A stretch of 64,000 nucleotides of DNA, from assembly GCF_001677435.1 (NCBI RefSeq), contig NZ_CP016268.1, positions 2,097,001 to 2,161,000 on the forward strand, written 5' to 3'. Source of the stretch: Woeseia oceani (lineage in GTDB: Bacteria > Pseudomonadota > Gammaproteobacteria > Steroidobacterales > Woeseiaceae). The notes under the pieces are model-generated. The model had not been told where the DNA came from. It saw only the letters and a list, made by a program, of their open reading frames with translations, and ran no database searches. Numbering within the stretch: the stretch's first letter is position 1; the number at the start of each line of letters is the position of its first letter. The translations under genes were made by a program, and so were the position numbers. Below are positions 16,780 through 25,461 of this stretch, piece after piece.

Positions 16780-17766
16780 TTACCTTGAAACAGTCAGTGG
16801 CCATAAGCCGCCATCGCTATCCTGCCGCCGACAATGTACAAGGCCCTCGGCCCAGTCGATAAGCAGCCCCTCGAGTGTCAACTGCAGGTTATAAGACCCA
16901 CTTGGCTGACCACGTAAGCGATTGATTATGTCTAGATAGCAGAACAAATTTCGGCTGTCCATGGACTGCAGCACAGAATCATCAATGATGCTTGCACCGC
17001 CTGGCTGGCTTTGCCCGACGACCCGGTAAATGCAGTCCTGAACCTGCCGACCCAACCAGTCGAGGGCCAGAGCCGGGCTCTGCTTGCTCCAGCGTTCAGC
17101 GACATCAATCGGTGATACCGCGCGACTGGCGAGCGCCTTCAGGTCCCTTCCTAGGGAGGCCGTAGCCTCCATCTGCTCCGCCGCCGTCAGTGCCGCGAGT
17201 GGCGCGCCACCCGCCTCGCGCAGGGCTTGTGACCATTGCATGCCGGGGCGTACCTGATCCAGCCATTCGATACTGGCGGCTTCGTCAGGCAAGCCTATTG
17301 TGATTTTCTGGCAGCGACTGAGAATGGTCGCAGGCAAACGGCTGAGCCGATCGACTATGAGTATGATCAGCGCATCACCCGGTGGCTCCTCAAGTGTCTT
17401 GAGCAAGCTGTTGGCGGCCGCCGCGGTCATGATATTGGCCGGATCTATGACGGCGACCTTGCCGCGGCCACCGTGGCTTGTCAGGCTCAGTTCGCCGATC
17501 AGGGCGCGAATCTGGTCCACGCCGATCGTGTGCTTGTCCTCCGGGCGAACCAGCCAATGCAGGTCCGGGTCCAACGGCACATCGACCGGATAAGTTGGCA
17601 AATTACTGGCGCGCTCAGGATCCAGTTTGCTCTTTGCCAGCCATGCTGCGGCCGAACGCTTGCCGACGCCGGGCGCACCCAACAACAAGACGGCGTGCGG
17701 GGCACGCTCTTGCCGGACTTGCGTTTGCCAGCGTTCTGCAAAAGAACTAAGCCAATTAATTACCAT
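16780..17766 (-). CDS. holB: DNA polymerase III delta-prime subunit, lacking the zinc module
   Basis: A 328-residue clamp-loader subunit. Visible are the degenerate P-loop GAPGVGKRS near residue 31 (Arg replaces the usual Ser/Thr), TIGVDQIRALIGEL, the sensor region AAANSLLKTLEEPP near residue 114, and the SRC motif in ATILSRCQKI. In E. coli delta-prime four cysteines (C50, C59, C62, C65) form a zinc module; here residues 40-80 contain no cysteine at all. Position between tmk and pilZ is classical. The protein probably still forms the tau3-delta-delta' loader, since delta-prime does not hydrolyse ATP. Loss of the zinc site is the odd feature. Confidence 0.87.
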   Translation of the reverse strand: MVINWLSSFAERWQTQVRQERAPHAVLLLGAPGVGKRSAAAWLAKSKLDPERASNLPTYPVDVPLDPDLHWLVRPEDKHTIGVDQIRALIGELSLTSHGGRGKVAVIDPANIMTAAAANSLLKTLEEPPGDALIILIVDRLSRLPATILSRCQKITIGLPDEAASIEWLDQVRPGMQWSQALREAGGAPLAALTAAEQMEATASLGRDLKALASRAVSPIDVAERWSKQSPALALDWLGRQVQDCIYRVVGQSQPGGASIIDDSVLQSMDSRNLFCYLDIINRLRGQPSGSYNLQLTLEGLLIDWAEGLVHCRRQDSDGGLWPLTVSR

Positions 17767-17806
17767 ATTTCAATTAGTTATGGAGAATAATTAAAGTACT
17801 TATTCA

Positions 17807-18436
17807 TTAAAAAAACCGGCCCATTGCCCGCCCGATCTGCTGTTGAACCTCATCCAGAGTACGGCTCGCATCAATGACCGCAAAGCGCTCTGGTTCGCGT
17901 GCTGCGATTGCCAGGTAACCATCCCGCACCCGCGTGTAGAAGGCTTCGTGCTCGGATTCGAGCCGATCCGCCGCCCCGCGCTTTTGCGCCCGCTGCATAC
18001 CGATTGCCGGTGGCGCATCGAGTAATACGGTCAAGTCCGGCTGGACATCAGCATGCACCCAGCTCGCCAGAGTTTCGATCTTGTCGGTATCGAGGCCGCG
18101 ACCACAGCCCTGGTACGCGCGGCTCGCATCGGTGAATCGGTCGCACAGGACCCATTGGCCTGCGGCCAATGCCGGTTTGATTGCATTTTCGATATTGAGC
18201 GTACGGGCGGCAAAGAACAGCAGCAACTCGGCTGTATCGGGCAGGTTTTCCTCACCGTGCTCCAGCAACAGGCCGCGAATACGTTCCGCCATCGGTGTGC
18301 CACCCGGCTCCCGGGTTCTGACGACGGTGTAGCCCTGCTCTTCGATCAATGCGGCCATGAAGTCGATGTTGGTGGATTTGCCCACACCTTCGCCGCCTTC
18401 GACAGTAATGAACTTCCCCCGGCCCCGCTTACTCAC
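17807..18436 (-). CDS. tmk: Thymidylate kinase
   Basis: A 209-residue dTMP kinase (dTMP to dTDP). The GTG at 18436 is chosen because GGAGAG lies 4-9 bases before it and because it gives the family's usual N-terminus, KFITVEGGEGVGKST (P-loop). Other motifs are the TREPGGT segment near residue 43, the DRFTDASRAYQG loop near residue 97, and a Q-K-R-rich LID region after QRAQKR. It overlaps the end of mltG by 8 bases, indicating translational coupling, and precedes holB by 40 bases. Cytoplasmic and essential for DNA synthesis. Confidence 0.93.
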   Translation of the reverse strand: MSKRGRGKFITVEGGEGVGKSTNIDFMAALIEEQGYTVVRTREPGGTPMAERIRGLLLEHGEENLPDTAELLLFFAARTLNIENAIKPALAAGQWVLCDRFTDASRAYQGCGRGLDTDKIETLASWVHADVQPDLTVLLDAPPAIGMQRAQKRGAADRLESEHEAFYTRVRDGYLAIAAREPERFAVIDASRTLDEVQQQIGRAMGRFF

Positions 18437-19460
18437 CTGGCTCTCCGGAACGCAGACGTTTAAGGTATTCGCGCACGGCCTCGTCATGCTGCTCCTTCGT
18501 TTCCGAAAAGCGGTGGCTGCCATCACCGGTACCGGTGGCCACAAAAAACAACTCGTTGCCATCCGCAGGATTCAGTGCGGCATGTATGGCATCTCGGCCA
18601 GGCAATGCAATTGGCGTAGGCGGTAAGCCGTGGCGCGTGTAGGTATTGTATTCAGTGTCGGTGCGCAGATGACGCCGCGTCAGGTTGCCGGCGTATTCAT
18701 CACCGACTCCATAGATCACGGTCGGATCCGTTTGCAGGCGCATTCTTTTCTGCAAGCGGCGAACAAACACGCCGGCAATACGTGCCCGCTCGTCCGCCCG
18801 TCCCGTCTCTTTTTCGATTATGGATGCCAGAATCAACGCTTCGTAAGGCGATGCCAAGGGTAATTCCGGGGCGCGGGCCTGCCACTCTTCCTGCAAGGCG
18901 GCCTGCAACATGCCATGCGCCTGGCGTAGCAGGTCGAGATCCGTCGCGCCTTTGGCGAAGCGGTACGTTTCAGGCAGAAACAGACCTTCAGGGTGGTCGT
19001 AGCCACTGCCCAATTGCTGCAGTACCGCAGGCCAGTCTTCATAGACTATCGTGCTTTGAATATCGGGATGGCGGTGCAAGGCCTGCAGCATTTCCTGAAA
19101 TGTCCAGCCTTCTATGACGGTAAACGAGTGCAATTGCACCTCACCGTTCACGAATTTTTGCAGCAGCGATACCGGCGTTGTGCCGGCATCAATTCGGTAT
19201 TCACCGGCATGTATCTCGGTTGCCTGACCGCTCAGCCGTCCATACCAGCGGAACAGCCGGGGGTGCTCCAGAATACCGCGTTCAGCCAGTGCCTGGCTGA
19301 TGCCAGCCAAAGACGCACCCTGCGCTATTTCGAATTCCAGACCGGTTTCCGGAATGACTAAAGGCGAATGCAGGTAACGATGTGCTTGCCAAGTTGCGGC
19401 CGCCAGCGTAACAACAGCGAGCGCGGCAATCAGCAGTAGCGTTCGGAGTAAGCGCTGCAT
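18429..19460 (-). CDS. mltG: Endolytic murein transglycosylase
   Basis: A 343-residue inner-membrane protein of the YceG/MltG family that cleaves nascent glycan strands and so sets chain length. One N-terminal membrane helix (residues 5-24) is followed by a LysM-like segment (FEIAQGASLAGISQALAERGIL) and the catalytic domain, with ASIIEKETG near residue 217 carrying the essential Glu, then LQTDPTVIYG and TPIALPGRDAIHAALNPA. The periplasmic orientation follows from the single helix. Gene order fabF-mltG-tmk is conserved in gammaproteobacteria; the usual pabC between fabF and mltG is absent. Confidence 0.93.
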   Translation of the reverse strand: MQRLLRTLLLIAALAVVTLAAATWQAHRYLHSPLVIPETGLEFEIAQGASLAGISQALAERGILEHPRLFRWYGRLSGQATEIHAGEYRIDAGTTPVSLLQKFVNGEVQLHSFTVIEGWTFQEMLQALHRHPDIQSTIVYEDWPAVLQQLGSGYDHPEGLFLPETYRFAKGATDLDLLRQAHGMLQAALQEEWQARAPELPLASPYEALILASIIEKETGRADERARIAGVFVRRLQKRMRLQTDPTVIYGVGDEYAGNLTRRHLRTDTEYNTYTRHGLPPTPIALPGRDAIHAALNPADGNELFFVATGTGDGSHRFSETKEQHDEAVREYLKRLRSGEPGE

Positions 19461-19579
19461 GTCGACGATCGGCCCCTTTCTTTAACATGACAACATGATG
19501 CCAGATTGGCGCAAGAACTCCTGCCCCAATTGTCAGTGTATGGCCGGGAATCGTTTATCAGGACGGTACTGTCCGGTAG

Positions 19580-20821
19580 TTACGCAGGCGCGCGAAATAC
19601 CAGGCTGCCGTTGGTGCCACCGAAACCAAAAGAATTGCTCACCGCTATGCGAACCTTGCTTTCCCGTGCGGTGTGCGGCACATAGTCCAGATCGCAGCCT
19701 TCGCCCGGATTGTCGAGGTTGATAGTGGGCGGAATAACCTGGTCACGAATGGCCAGGATTGAAAATATCGCTTCGACTGCGCCGGCGGCACCCAGCAAGT
19801 GACCCGTGCACGATTTAGTCGAACTGACAGCCAGAGACTTGGCTGCGTCACCGAAGGCGCGCTTGATGGCAATCGTTTCACCAACGTCGCCGACCGGTGT
19901 CGACGTACCGTGTGCGTTCAAATAATCGACATCGGCAGGGTTTATACCCGCGTCGCTCAATGCCGCCGCCATGCACTTGCGTGCGCCTTCGCCATCGGCC
20001 GGTGGTGAGGTGATGTGGAAGGCATCACCGCTCATGCCGAAGCCAATCAATTCTGCGTAAATCCGTGCACCCCGGGCCTTGGCAGTCTCGTACTCTTCGA
20101 GCACCAGGCAACCCGCACCATTGCTGAGTGCAAAGCCGTCACGATCCCGGTCAAACGGCCGGCTGGCCGCGGCAGGATCATCATTGCGGGTTGTCATTGC
20201 CCGCGCCGCACAAAACCCGGCCATCGACAGCGGGGTCGTAGCGTACTCAGAACCACCTGCAAGCATGACGTCGGCATCGCCATACGCGATTGTCCGTGCG
20301 GCAATACCAATGCAATGCGTTGAAGTCGTACAGGCCGTTACGATCGAAAGATTCGGGCCGGTAATGCCGTACATGATGCTGACATTGCCGGACGTCATAT
20401 TGATGATGCTGCCCGGTATGAAAAATGGCGAAACCTTGCGCGGCCCGCCCTTCAGCATCTTGCTGTGATTTTCTTCGATGGTTTCCAGACCACCAATACC
20501 CGCGCCCATCGCGACGCCGATACGATGCCCGTTACTTTCATCGATGCTGAGCCCCGCGTCGTTGATTGCGTCCACACTCGCGGCAATGCCGTAGTGCATG
20601 AACGTATCCATTTTGCGGGCGTCTTTCGGCTTCAGGTACGCATCTACATCGAAGCCTGCTACAGGCCCCGCTATTTGAGTACTGAACGCACTCGCATCGA
20701 AATTATCGATCTTGCGAATACCAGACTCGCCTGCGCAGACATTCTGCCAAGCCGTTTCGAGCTGACTGCCGACCGGAGAGACTATCCCCATGCCGGTTAC
20801 AACAACACGACGTTTATTCAA
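19580..20821 (-). CDS. fabF: Beta-ketoacyl-ACP synthase II
   Basis: A 413-residue condensing enzyme of type II fatty acid synthesis that adds malonyl-ACP units. The catalytic triad is complete: Cys in IVTACTTS, His in [12 protein letters not shown] and His in [12 protein letters not shown]. The GFGGTNGS motif closes the fold. The start codon is TTG at 20821, with GGAA 7 bases before it. It is separated from acpP by a perfect 14-bp hairpin. The protein normally follows acpP in this cluster, and length and motifs are typical. Confidence 0.95.
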   Translation of the reverse strand: MNKRRVVVTGMGIVSPVGSQLETAWQNVCAGESGIRKIDNFDASAFSTQIAGPVAGFDVDAYLKPKDARKMDTFMHYGIAASVDAINDAGLSIDESNGHRIGVAMGAGIGGLETIEENHSKMLKGGPRKVSPFFIPGSIINMTSGNVSIMYGITGPNLSIVTACTTSTHCIGIAARTIAYGDADVMLAGGSEYATTPLSMAGFCAARAMTTRNDDPAAASRPFDRDRDGFALSNGAGCLVLEEYETAKARGARIYAELIGFGMSGDAFHITSPPADGEGARKCMAAALSDAGINPADVDYLNAHGTSTPVGDVGETIAIKRAFGDAAKSLAVSSTKSCTGHLLGAAGAVEAIFSILAIRDQVIPPTINLDNPGEGCDLDYVPHTARESKVRIAVSNSFGFGGTNGSLVFRAPA

Positions 20822-20868
20822 GGTACGTTCCGAAAGACTAAGGCCTGACGCCGGGGAAACAGAGAACT

Positions 20869-20900
20869 ACGGGAACGACTCATGATTGAGTCGTTCCCGT
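20869..20900 (-). terminator. Perfect 14-bp hairpin between acpP and fabF
   Basis: ACGGGAACGACTCA (20869-20882) pairs without mismatch with TGAGTCGTTCCCGT (20887-20900) around a 4-base loop, starting 8 bases after the acpP stop. Only a weak T-containing tail follows on the minus strand, so it may be a partial terminator or an mRNA 3' stabiliser that keeps acpP message above fabF. Confidence 0.6.
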
Positions 20901-20907
20901 CAAGGTA

Positions 20908-21150
20908 TCAGGAGTCGCTGCGGCGTGCAGTAACGAAGTCGATAGCCTGTTGAACAGTCGTAATTTTCTCGGCTTCTTCGTCCGGAATCTCGGTCTCGAA
21001 CTCTTCTTCGAGAGCCATGACCAGCTCGACGGTGTCGAGAGAATCAGCGCCGAGATCATCGACGAATGATGCATCGTTGGTAACTTCGTCTTCTTTTACA
21101 CCCAACTGCTCTGCAACGATGCTTTTAACTTGTTCTTCAATACTGCTCAT
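20908..21150 (-). CDS. acpP: Acyl carrier protein
   Basis: An 80-residue acidic ACP. The 4'-phosphopantetheine attachment Ser37 lies in [13 protein letters not shown], followed by the conserved [16 protein letters not shown] helix. It carries growing acyl chains for the neighbouring FabD, FabG and FabF. AGGAG precedes the ATG. A 339-base upstream leader and a strong hairpin downstream suggest its own promoter and a separate short, abundant transcript, as is usual for acpP. Confidence 0.97.
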   Translation of the reverse strand: MSSIEEQVKSIVAEQLGVKEDEVTNDASFVDDLGADSLDTVELVMALEEEFETEIPDEEAEKITTVQQAIDFVTARRSDS

Positions 21151-21489
21151 AGTGACCGCTTCTCCTAAGAAGAGACTTCAACAGACCGCGAACCAACGTC
21201 GGCGACCTTAGAGTTTCTTTGGTATGTCATTTTTTGCGCCCCGCGGTGACCGCGGCAGTAAAGGCGCGAGGTCATCTCCGGTGACGTAAGTTCTTGATAA
21301 TTCAAGCCCCGGCCATGCCGTGGGTCGGTATTGTATGTGAAAGGCCCATGGCAATCTACAATTGCGGCCGGACGGTGAGTAATTGCTCTCAGCGCAGCGT
21401 AGTCGGCCGCCGCCAGCCCGCACTTAACTGCATGATTTCATAGCAACTACAGCAATCGTGCGAGCCGCGAACCGCGGCCATCCGGGTGC
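21151..21489. other. Gene-free stretch between fabG and acpP
   Basis: A 339-base spacer on the minus-strand path from fabG to acpP. It likely holds an acpP promoter (AT-containing segment with TACAAT read on the minus strand near 21330) but no pair of elements with standard spacing. A small GC-rich inverted repeat at 21242-21253 (CGCGGTGACCGCG-like) lies before acpP. No coding frame looks real. Confidence 0.4.
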
Positions 21490-22245
21490 TCAATCCATCA
21501 ACATCCCGCCATTGACGTGCATCGTCTCGCCGGTGATGTACGCCGCGGCATCGGAACACAGGAAGACCACCGCATTCGCTATGTCAGCGGCGTCACCGAG
21601 ACGACCCAGCGGCACCTGCCCCAGCAATGCGTTGCGCTGCTCCTCCGGCAACACGCGTGTCATGTCGGTGTCGATAAAACCGGGTGCCACAACATTGACG
21701 GTGATATTGCGTGAGCCCAGTTCGCGAGCAAGTGATTTTGAGAAGCCGATAATGCCGGCTTTGGCAGCGGCATAGTTTGCCTGCCCCGCATTTCCCATCA
21801 CACCGATTACCGATGCAATATTAACGATGCGGCCATGTCGCGCTTTCATCATGCCGCGCACGGCACCCCGGCAAACCCGGTACACGCCGGATAGATTGGT
21901 AGCGAGCACGTCGTCCCATTCTTCGGCTTTCATGCGCATCAATAAATTGTCGCGGGTAATACCGGCGTTGTTGACGACTATCGTTGGCGCCCCTTCGTTT
22001 TTGCCGATGTCAGCTAACAGGGCATCCACCGATTCAGCACTGGCAATATCCAGCACCGCGCCACGGCCACCCTCACCCAGCGCCTCGCTGATCGACGCCG
22101 CCCCCGACTCACTGGTTGCGGTCCCGATGACGGTTGCTCCGCAGGCTCGCAAGGTGCTGGCAATGGCCGCACCGATGCCGCGTGACGCACCGGTCACGAG
22201 GGCAACTTGCCCGTCCAGCAAGTTGCTGTTGAATGCGCTGCTCAT
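21490..22245 (-). CDS. fabG: 3-oxoacyl-ACP reductase
   Basis: A 251-residue short-chain dehydrogenase that reduces 3-oxoacyl-ACP with NADPH. The ATG at 22245 is selected because AAGGAG sits 6 bases before it; the longer frame is unneeded. Motifs are NADPH loop VTGASRGIGAAIA, the NNAGITRDNLLMRM segment, Ser in NIASVIG, and catalytic YAAAKAG, then the PGFIDTDMT loop. It lies 19 bases downstream of fabD and is presumably co-transcribed with it. Confidence 0.95.
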   Translation of the reverse strand: MSSAFNSNLLDGQVALVTGASRGIGAAIASTLRACGATVIGTATSESGAASISEALGEGGRGAVLDIASAESVDALLADIGKNEGAPTIVVNNAGITRDNLLMRMKAEEWDDVLATNLSGVYRVCRGAVRGMMKARHGRIVNIASVIGVMGNAGQANYAAAKAGIIGFSKSLARELGSRNITVNVVAPGFIDTDMTRVLPEEQRNALLGQVPLGRLGDAADIANAVVFLCSDAAAYITGETMHVNGGMLMD

Positions 22246-22264
22246 GTGTAACTCCTTTCGTAAA

Positions 22265-23206
22265 TCAATTGCCTGTGCCACTCAGGGTCAGTGCTTTCTG
22301 CAAACTGTCGGCATCATCGATGAAAACCCCCGTCACTTCCCGGTCGATGCGCTTCACCAGGCCGGCGAGCACTTTGCCTGGACCGCATTCAATCGCCACC
22401 GACACACCGTTCGCCGCCATGTGTTTGATCGTGTCGGACCAGCGTACCGGCGAATACAGCTGCCGGCGTAAACCGTCACGTATCTGGTTGGCGTCTGAGT
22501 ACGGCGCAACATCCACGTTGCTCAGGACAGGCACGCTTGGTGCCGATACGGTGGCGGCATCAAGCAACGGCTTGAGCGCATCAGCCGCCGGCTGCATAAG
22601 AGCGGAATGCGACGGCACACTGACCCGTAACAGCAAGGCACGTTTGGCACCCGCGGCTTTAGCACCGTCGACCGCACGCTCCACCGCGGACTTTTCACCC
22701 GCGATGACAACCTGGCCCGGTGAATTGAAGTTCACGGCACTGACGACCTGGCCGTTGGCGGCGGCACTGCAAACATCAACGACCGCCGAGTCGTCGAGGC
22801 CAAGAATGGCAGCCATCGCTCCGCTACCTTCCGGCACAGCCTGCTGCATAAATTCGGCGCGCTTGGCCACCAACTTGAGCGCATCGGCGAACGTCAGTGA
22901 ACCTGCCGCAACCAGCGCTGTGTACTCACCCAGACTGTGACCCGCCATCCAGGCCGGCATCGTGGCGCCCGCTTGCTGCCAGCACCGCCATGCCGCGACA
23001 CCCGCAGTCAACATGGCAGGTTGGGTCACAACGGTGCGATCGAGATCCTCTGGCGTGCCTTCCTGAACCAGGGACCAGAGGTCGTATCCCAACACCTCGC
23101 TGGCTTCAGCGTAGGTCTCGACAACCTCGGTGAATGTATCTGCCAGTGCTTTCTGCATGCCCGGCGACTGTGATCCCTGTCCGGGAAATACCACTGCAAA
23201 AGTCAA
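22265..23206 (-). CDS. fabD: Malonyl-CoA:ACP transacylase
   Basis: A 313-residue enzyme that loads malonyl groups onto ACP. It opens with FAVVFPGQGSQSPGM. The nucleophile Ser is in AGHSLGEYTALVAAG, and the partner His is in VPSHSALM. The start codon is TTG at 23206, supported by AAGGAG ending 6 bases before it. The gene follows the rhombosortase gene by 33 bases rather than fabH, which normally precedes fabD; fabH, plsX and rpmF are not here. Confidence 0.95.
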   Translation of the reverse strand: MTFAVVFPGQGSQSPGMQKALADTFTEVVETYAEASEVLGYDLWSLVQEGTPEDLDRTVVTQPAMLTAGVAAWRCWQQAGATMPAWMAGHSLGEYTALVAAGSLTFADALKLVAKRAEFMQQAVPEGSGAMAAILGLDDSAVVDVCSAAANGQVVSAVNFNSPGQVVIAGEKSAVERAVDGAKAAGAKRALLLRVSVPSHSALMQPAADALKPLLDAATVSAPSVPVLSNVDVAPYSDANQIRDGLRRQLYSPVRWSDTIKHMAANGVSVAIECGPGKVLAGLVKRIDREVTGVFIDDADSLQKALTLSGTGN

Positions 23207-23238
23207 CTCTTTCTCCTTAGCGCATCAATGCCGCGCGC

Positions 23239-23244
23239 ATTATA
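23239..23244 (-). promoter_or_regulatory. Candidate -10 element for fabD
   Basis: TATAAT on the minus strand, preceded by a further TA, overlapping the rhombosortase stop and 33 bases before the fabD start. No convincing -35 element is seen, so fabD could also be read through from the rhombosortase gene. Confidence 0.35.
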
Positions 23245-23860
23245 TAGACCGTGACCGTGCGACCCTAATTTTGCTGGCCGCAACCGCGAGCAAGCCGCCG
23301 ACCGCGCCGTACAGATGCGCGTTCACCACGACGTCGCCCCCTGCCGATGCCGCAGAACCTGGCAACGGTCCGACAAGTTGTTCATAGCTGAGTTTCGCCA
23401 GCAACATCGCGCCCAACAGCCAGGTCTCGCCGCCGGGACGCCGCCAATCCACGACAAGGCCAGCCAACAACATGCCGTGTAGTGCCCCCGAAAATCCGAC
23501 GTACCAGGCCAGCGGAGTGTCCAGCCACCAGAACCCGGCGTCGATAGTCACAATGATCGCTGGGAGGGCCAGCAACCAAGCCCGTCCGTTCAGGCGATCG
23601 CCGACCAACAGCCAGATTAACAGCAAGGCCAGCATGTTCATGAGCAGGTGGGACCAGCCCAGATGCACGAAATGCCCTGTCAGCAGCCGCCAGTATTCGC
23701 CCTCGCCGATTGCCATTCGCTCGTAACGTAACGCGAACCGGGCTGTTTCTCCGCCTGCTTCAGCCAGGAACGCGACGATGCAGATCAGCAATGGCAACCA
23801 CCAGTGGCCCAGCCACGCCGGCACGGGGCCAGCGACCTCGGCATCCCTATCTTCAACCAT
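23240..23860 (-). CDS. Rhombosortase (rhomboid-family intramembrane protease)
   Basis: A 206-residue polytopic inner-membrane serine protease. Six or so hydrophobic helices are evident. The HLGWSHLLMNMLALLLIW segment is the rhomboid HxxxN-type region, the catalytic Ser is in YVGFSGALHG near residue 128, and the catalytic His is in VNAHLYGAVGG near 181. The GFSGALHG form and the small size fit rhombosortases, which process proteins bearing the C-terminal GlyGly-CTERM tail, rather than GlpG. The gene is divergent from the type II secretion genes (96 bases apart), matching the known link between GlyGly-CTERM sorting and type II secretion. No GlyGly-CTERM substrate is encoded in the window. Confidence 0.82.
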   Translation of the reverse strand: MVEDRDAEVAGPVPAWLGHWWLPLLICIVAFLAEAGGETARFALRYERMAIGEGEYWRLLTGHFVHLGWSHLLMNMLALLLIWLLVGDRLNGRAWLLALPAIIVTIDAGFWWLDTPLAWYVGFSGALHGMLLAGLVVDWRRPGGETWLLGAMLLAKLSYEQLVGPLPGSAASAGGDVVVNAHLYGAVGGLLAVAASKIRVARSRSI

Positions 23861-23956
23861 GACTTAACCCCATGTTTGATATACTCGCGTTTAATCAGAC
23901 ATGTCGTCAATTCATCAATTCGCAATCTGGATTGCGGGTATCCCGGAGTAAGAGCT

Positions 23957-24409
23957 GTGACACAGAATGTATCCCGCTGCCAACATCGTCGCGGACAGCA
24001 AGGTTTTACGCTGATCGAAATCATGGTCGTGGTCATTATTCTCGGTATTCTGACCGCTATTGTTGCACCCAACGTCATCGGCCGGGTTGGCGATGCGCAA
24101 ATCGCGGCGGCAAAGCAGGATCTGCGCGGCATAGAAAATGCCTTGAAATTCTATCGACTTGATAATTTCAGCTACCCAACAACGGAACAGGGCCTGGAAG
24201 CACTCGTTACCCGACCCAACGATCCGAACATCAAGAACTGGAAAGCGGGCGGCTATCTCGAACGCCTGCCGAAAGATCCCTGGGGCAATCCGTATCAATA
24301 CTTAAGTCCGGGCAACAATGGTGAGTTTGATATCTACACGCTAGGCCGTGATGGCCGACCAGGTGGCGAAGGCGAAGACGCAGACTTTGGCAACTGGGAT
24401 CTCAACTAG
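23957..24409 (+). CDS. gspG: Type II secretion major pseudopilin
   Basis: A 150-residue major pseudopilin. The GTG at 23957 follows GGAGTAAGAG and gives a short basic leader, RRGQQG, before the peptidase cut and FTLIEIMVVVIILGILTAIVAPNV with the conserved Glu at +5. The C-terminal half has the GspG signatures YPTTEQGLEALVTRP, DPWGNPYQYLSPG and DIYTLGRDG, which distinguish it from type IV pilins and form the calcium-binding end. It heads a tightly packed gspGHIJKLMN run. PilD-type peptidase is not in the window. Confidence 0.95.
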   Translation: MTQNVSRCQHRRGQQGFTLIEIMVVVIILGILTAIVAPNVIGRVGDAQIAAAKQDLRGIENALKFYRLDNFSYPTTEQGLEALVTRPNDPNIKNWKAGGYLERLPKDPWGNPYQYLSPGNNGEFDIYTLGRDGRPGGEGEDADFGNWDLN

Positions 24410-24419
24410 GCCAACAGCC

Positions 24420-25010
24420 GTGTCAGCCATGGCGCTGCTCGCCAGACCCAACAGCCGCTGCCGCGGCTTCACCCTTATCGAAGTACTGGTCGTTGTTGTC
24501 ATCGTCGGCATCATCAGCGCCGTTGTTTTGATGTCGACAACCCTGGTGCGCGACGACCGTGAATTGCAGCAGGAAGCGAAACGCCTGTCGTCGCTGATAG
24601 CGCTGGCATCAGATGAAGCTCTGTTTCAGGGCCGGGACCTGGGTCTCGAGTTCATGCGCAACAGCTATCGCTTCGTCGAGTACGACCCTTATCTCGGGCA
24701 GTGGAACGAGATTGTCGGCGATGACCTGCTCAAGACCCGAGTATTGCCCGAATCGTTGCACCTGGAGCTGGCTATAGAAGGCCGCCGCGTGCAGTTGAAC
24801 GAACAACCGGCCGAGACCAACAACGACAAAACCGACAGCATTAATACCCGCGAACCCACCTATACGCCGCATGCGCTGATCCTGTCGAGCGGCGAACTGA
24901 GTCCATTTCAGTTAAGTGTATTGCGGGAAAGTGACCGTCGTGAATTTGCAGTTACGGTCACCGCTGAAGGCAATGTCGAAGTAGCCGACGCTATAGATGA
25001 TGAACGCTAG
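24420..25010 (+). CDS. gspH: Type II secretion minor pseudopilin
   Basis: About 196 residues from a GTG at 24420; an ATG at 24429 is an equally plausible start. The prepilin motif is RCRG/FTLIEVLVVVVIVGIISAVVLM with Glu at +5. The rest (AKRLSSLIALASDEALFQGRDLGLEF, YRFVEYDPYLGQW) matches GspH, the minor pseudopilin that lies between the GspIJK tip and the GspG shaft. It starts 10 bases after gspG and overlaps gspI by 14 bases. Confidence 0.88.
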   Translation: MSAMALLARPNSRCRGFTLIEVLVVVVIVGIISAVVLMSTTLVRDDRELQQEAKRLSSLIALASDEALFQGRDLGLEFMRNSYRFVEYDPYLGQWNEIVGDDLLKTRVLPESLHLELAIEGRRVQLNEQPAETNNDKTDSINTREPTYTPHALILSSGELSPFQLSVLRESDRREFAVTVTAEGNVEVADAIDDER

Positions 25011-25461
25011 GCGGCGGCAACAGGGTTTCACCCTGATCGAAGTTATGGTCGCACTCGCGATTGTCGCCTTGTCATTGACGACCGTTAGTGCCGCCATCAG
25101 CCAAATGGCCGACGCGGCTATCACGGTGCAGCAACGCACTTACGCAAGCTGGATCGCGCAAAACAAGATTGCCGAAATGCGACTCGCGAATGTCGTTCCC
25201 GAAGTTTCAGAAACGGAAGGCGACATCGTGTATGCCGGGCGCGAATGGCTGTGGACCGCAACCGTGTCGGAAACCGGCGTTGAAAACCTGTATCGGGTTG
25301 ATGTCGCGGTATCCCTGGCGGAAACCGCCGAGCAAATTCGCACAGTCACAGGCTTTGTAGGTGAACCGGTTCAACCGGGGCTGGCGAACGCCGCCTGGAA
25401 CAGTATCGGGCTATCGGCCGACCCGGATGCTGATGCTGACGACAGCGGAGACAGGCAATGA
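24997..25461 (+). CDS. gspI: Type II secretion minor pseudopilin
   Basis: A 154-residue minor pseudopilin. The leader RRRQQG precedes FTLIEVMVALAIVALSLTTVSAAI. The family signature YASWIAQNKIAEMRL follows at about residue 48, then GREWLWTATV and LYRVDVAV. GspI nucleates the GspI-J-K tip complex. Its start overlaps the end of gspH, and its stop overlaps the gspJ ATG by 4 bases, showing strong translational coupling. Confidence 0.92.
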   Translation: MMNARRRQQGFTLIEVMVALAIVALSLTTVSAAISQMADAAITVQQRTYASWIAQNKIAEMRLANVVPEVSETEGDIVYAGREWLWTATVSETGVENLYRVDVAVSLAETAEQIRTVTGFVGEPVQPGLANAAWNSIGLSADPDADADDSGDRQ

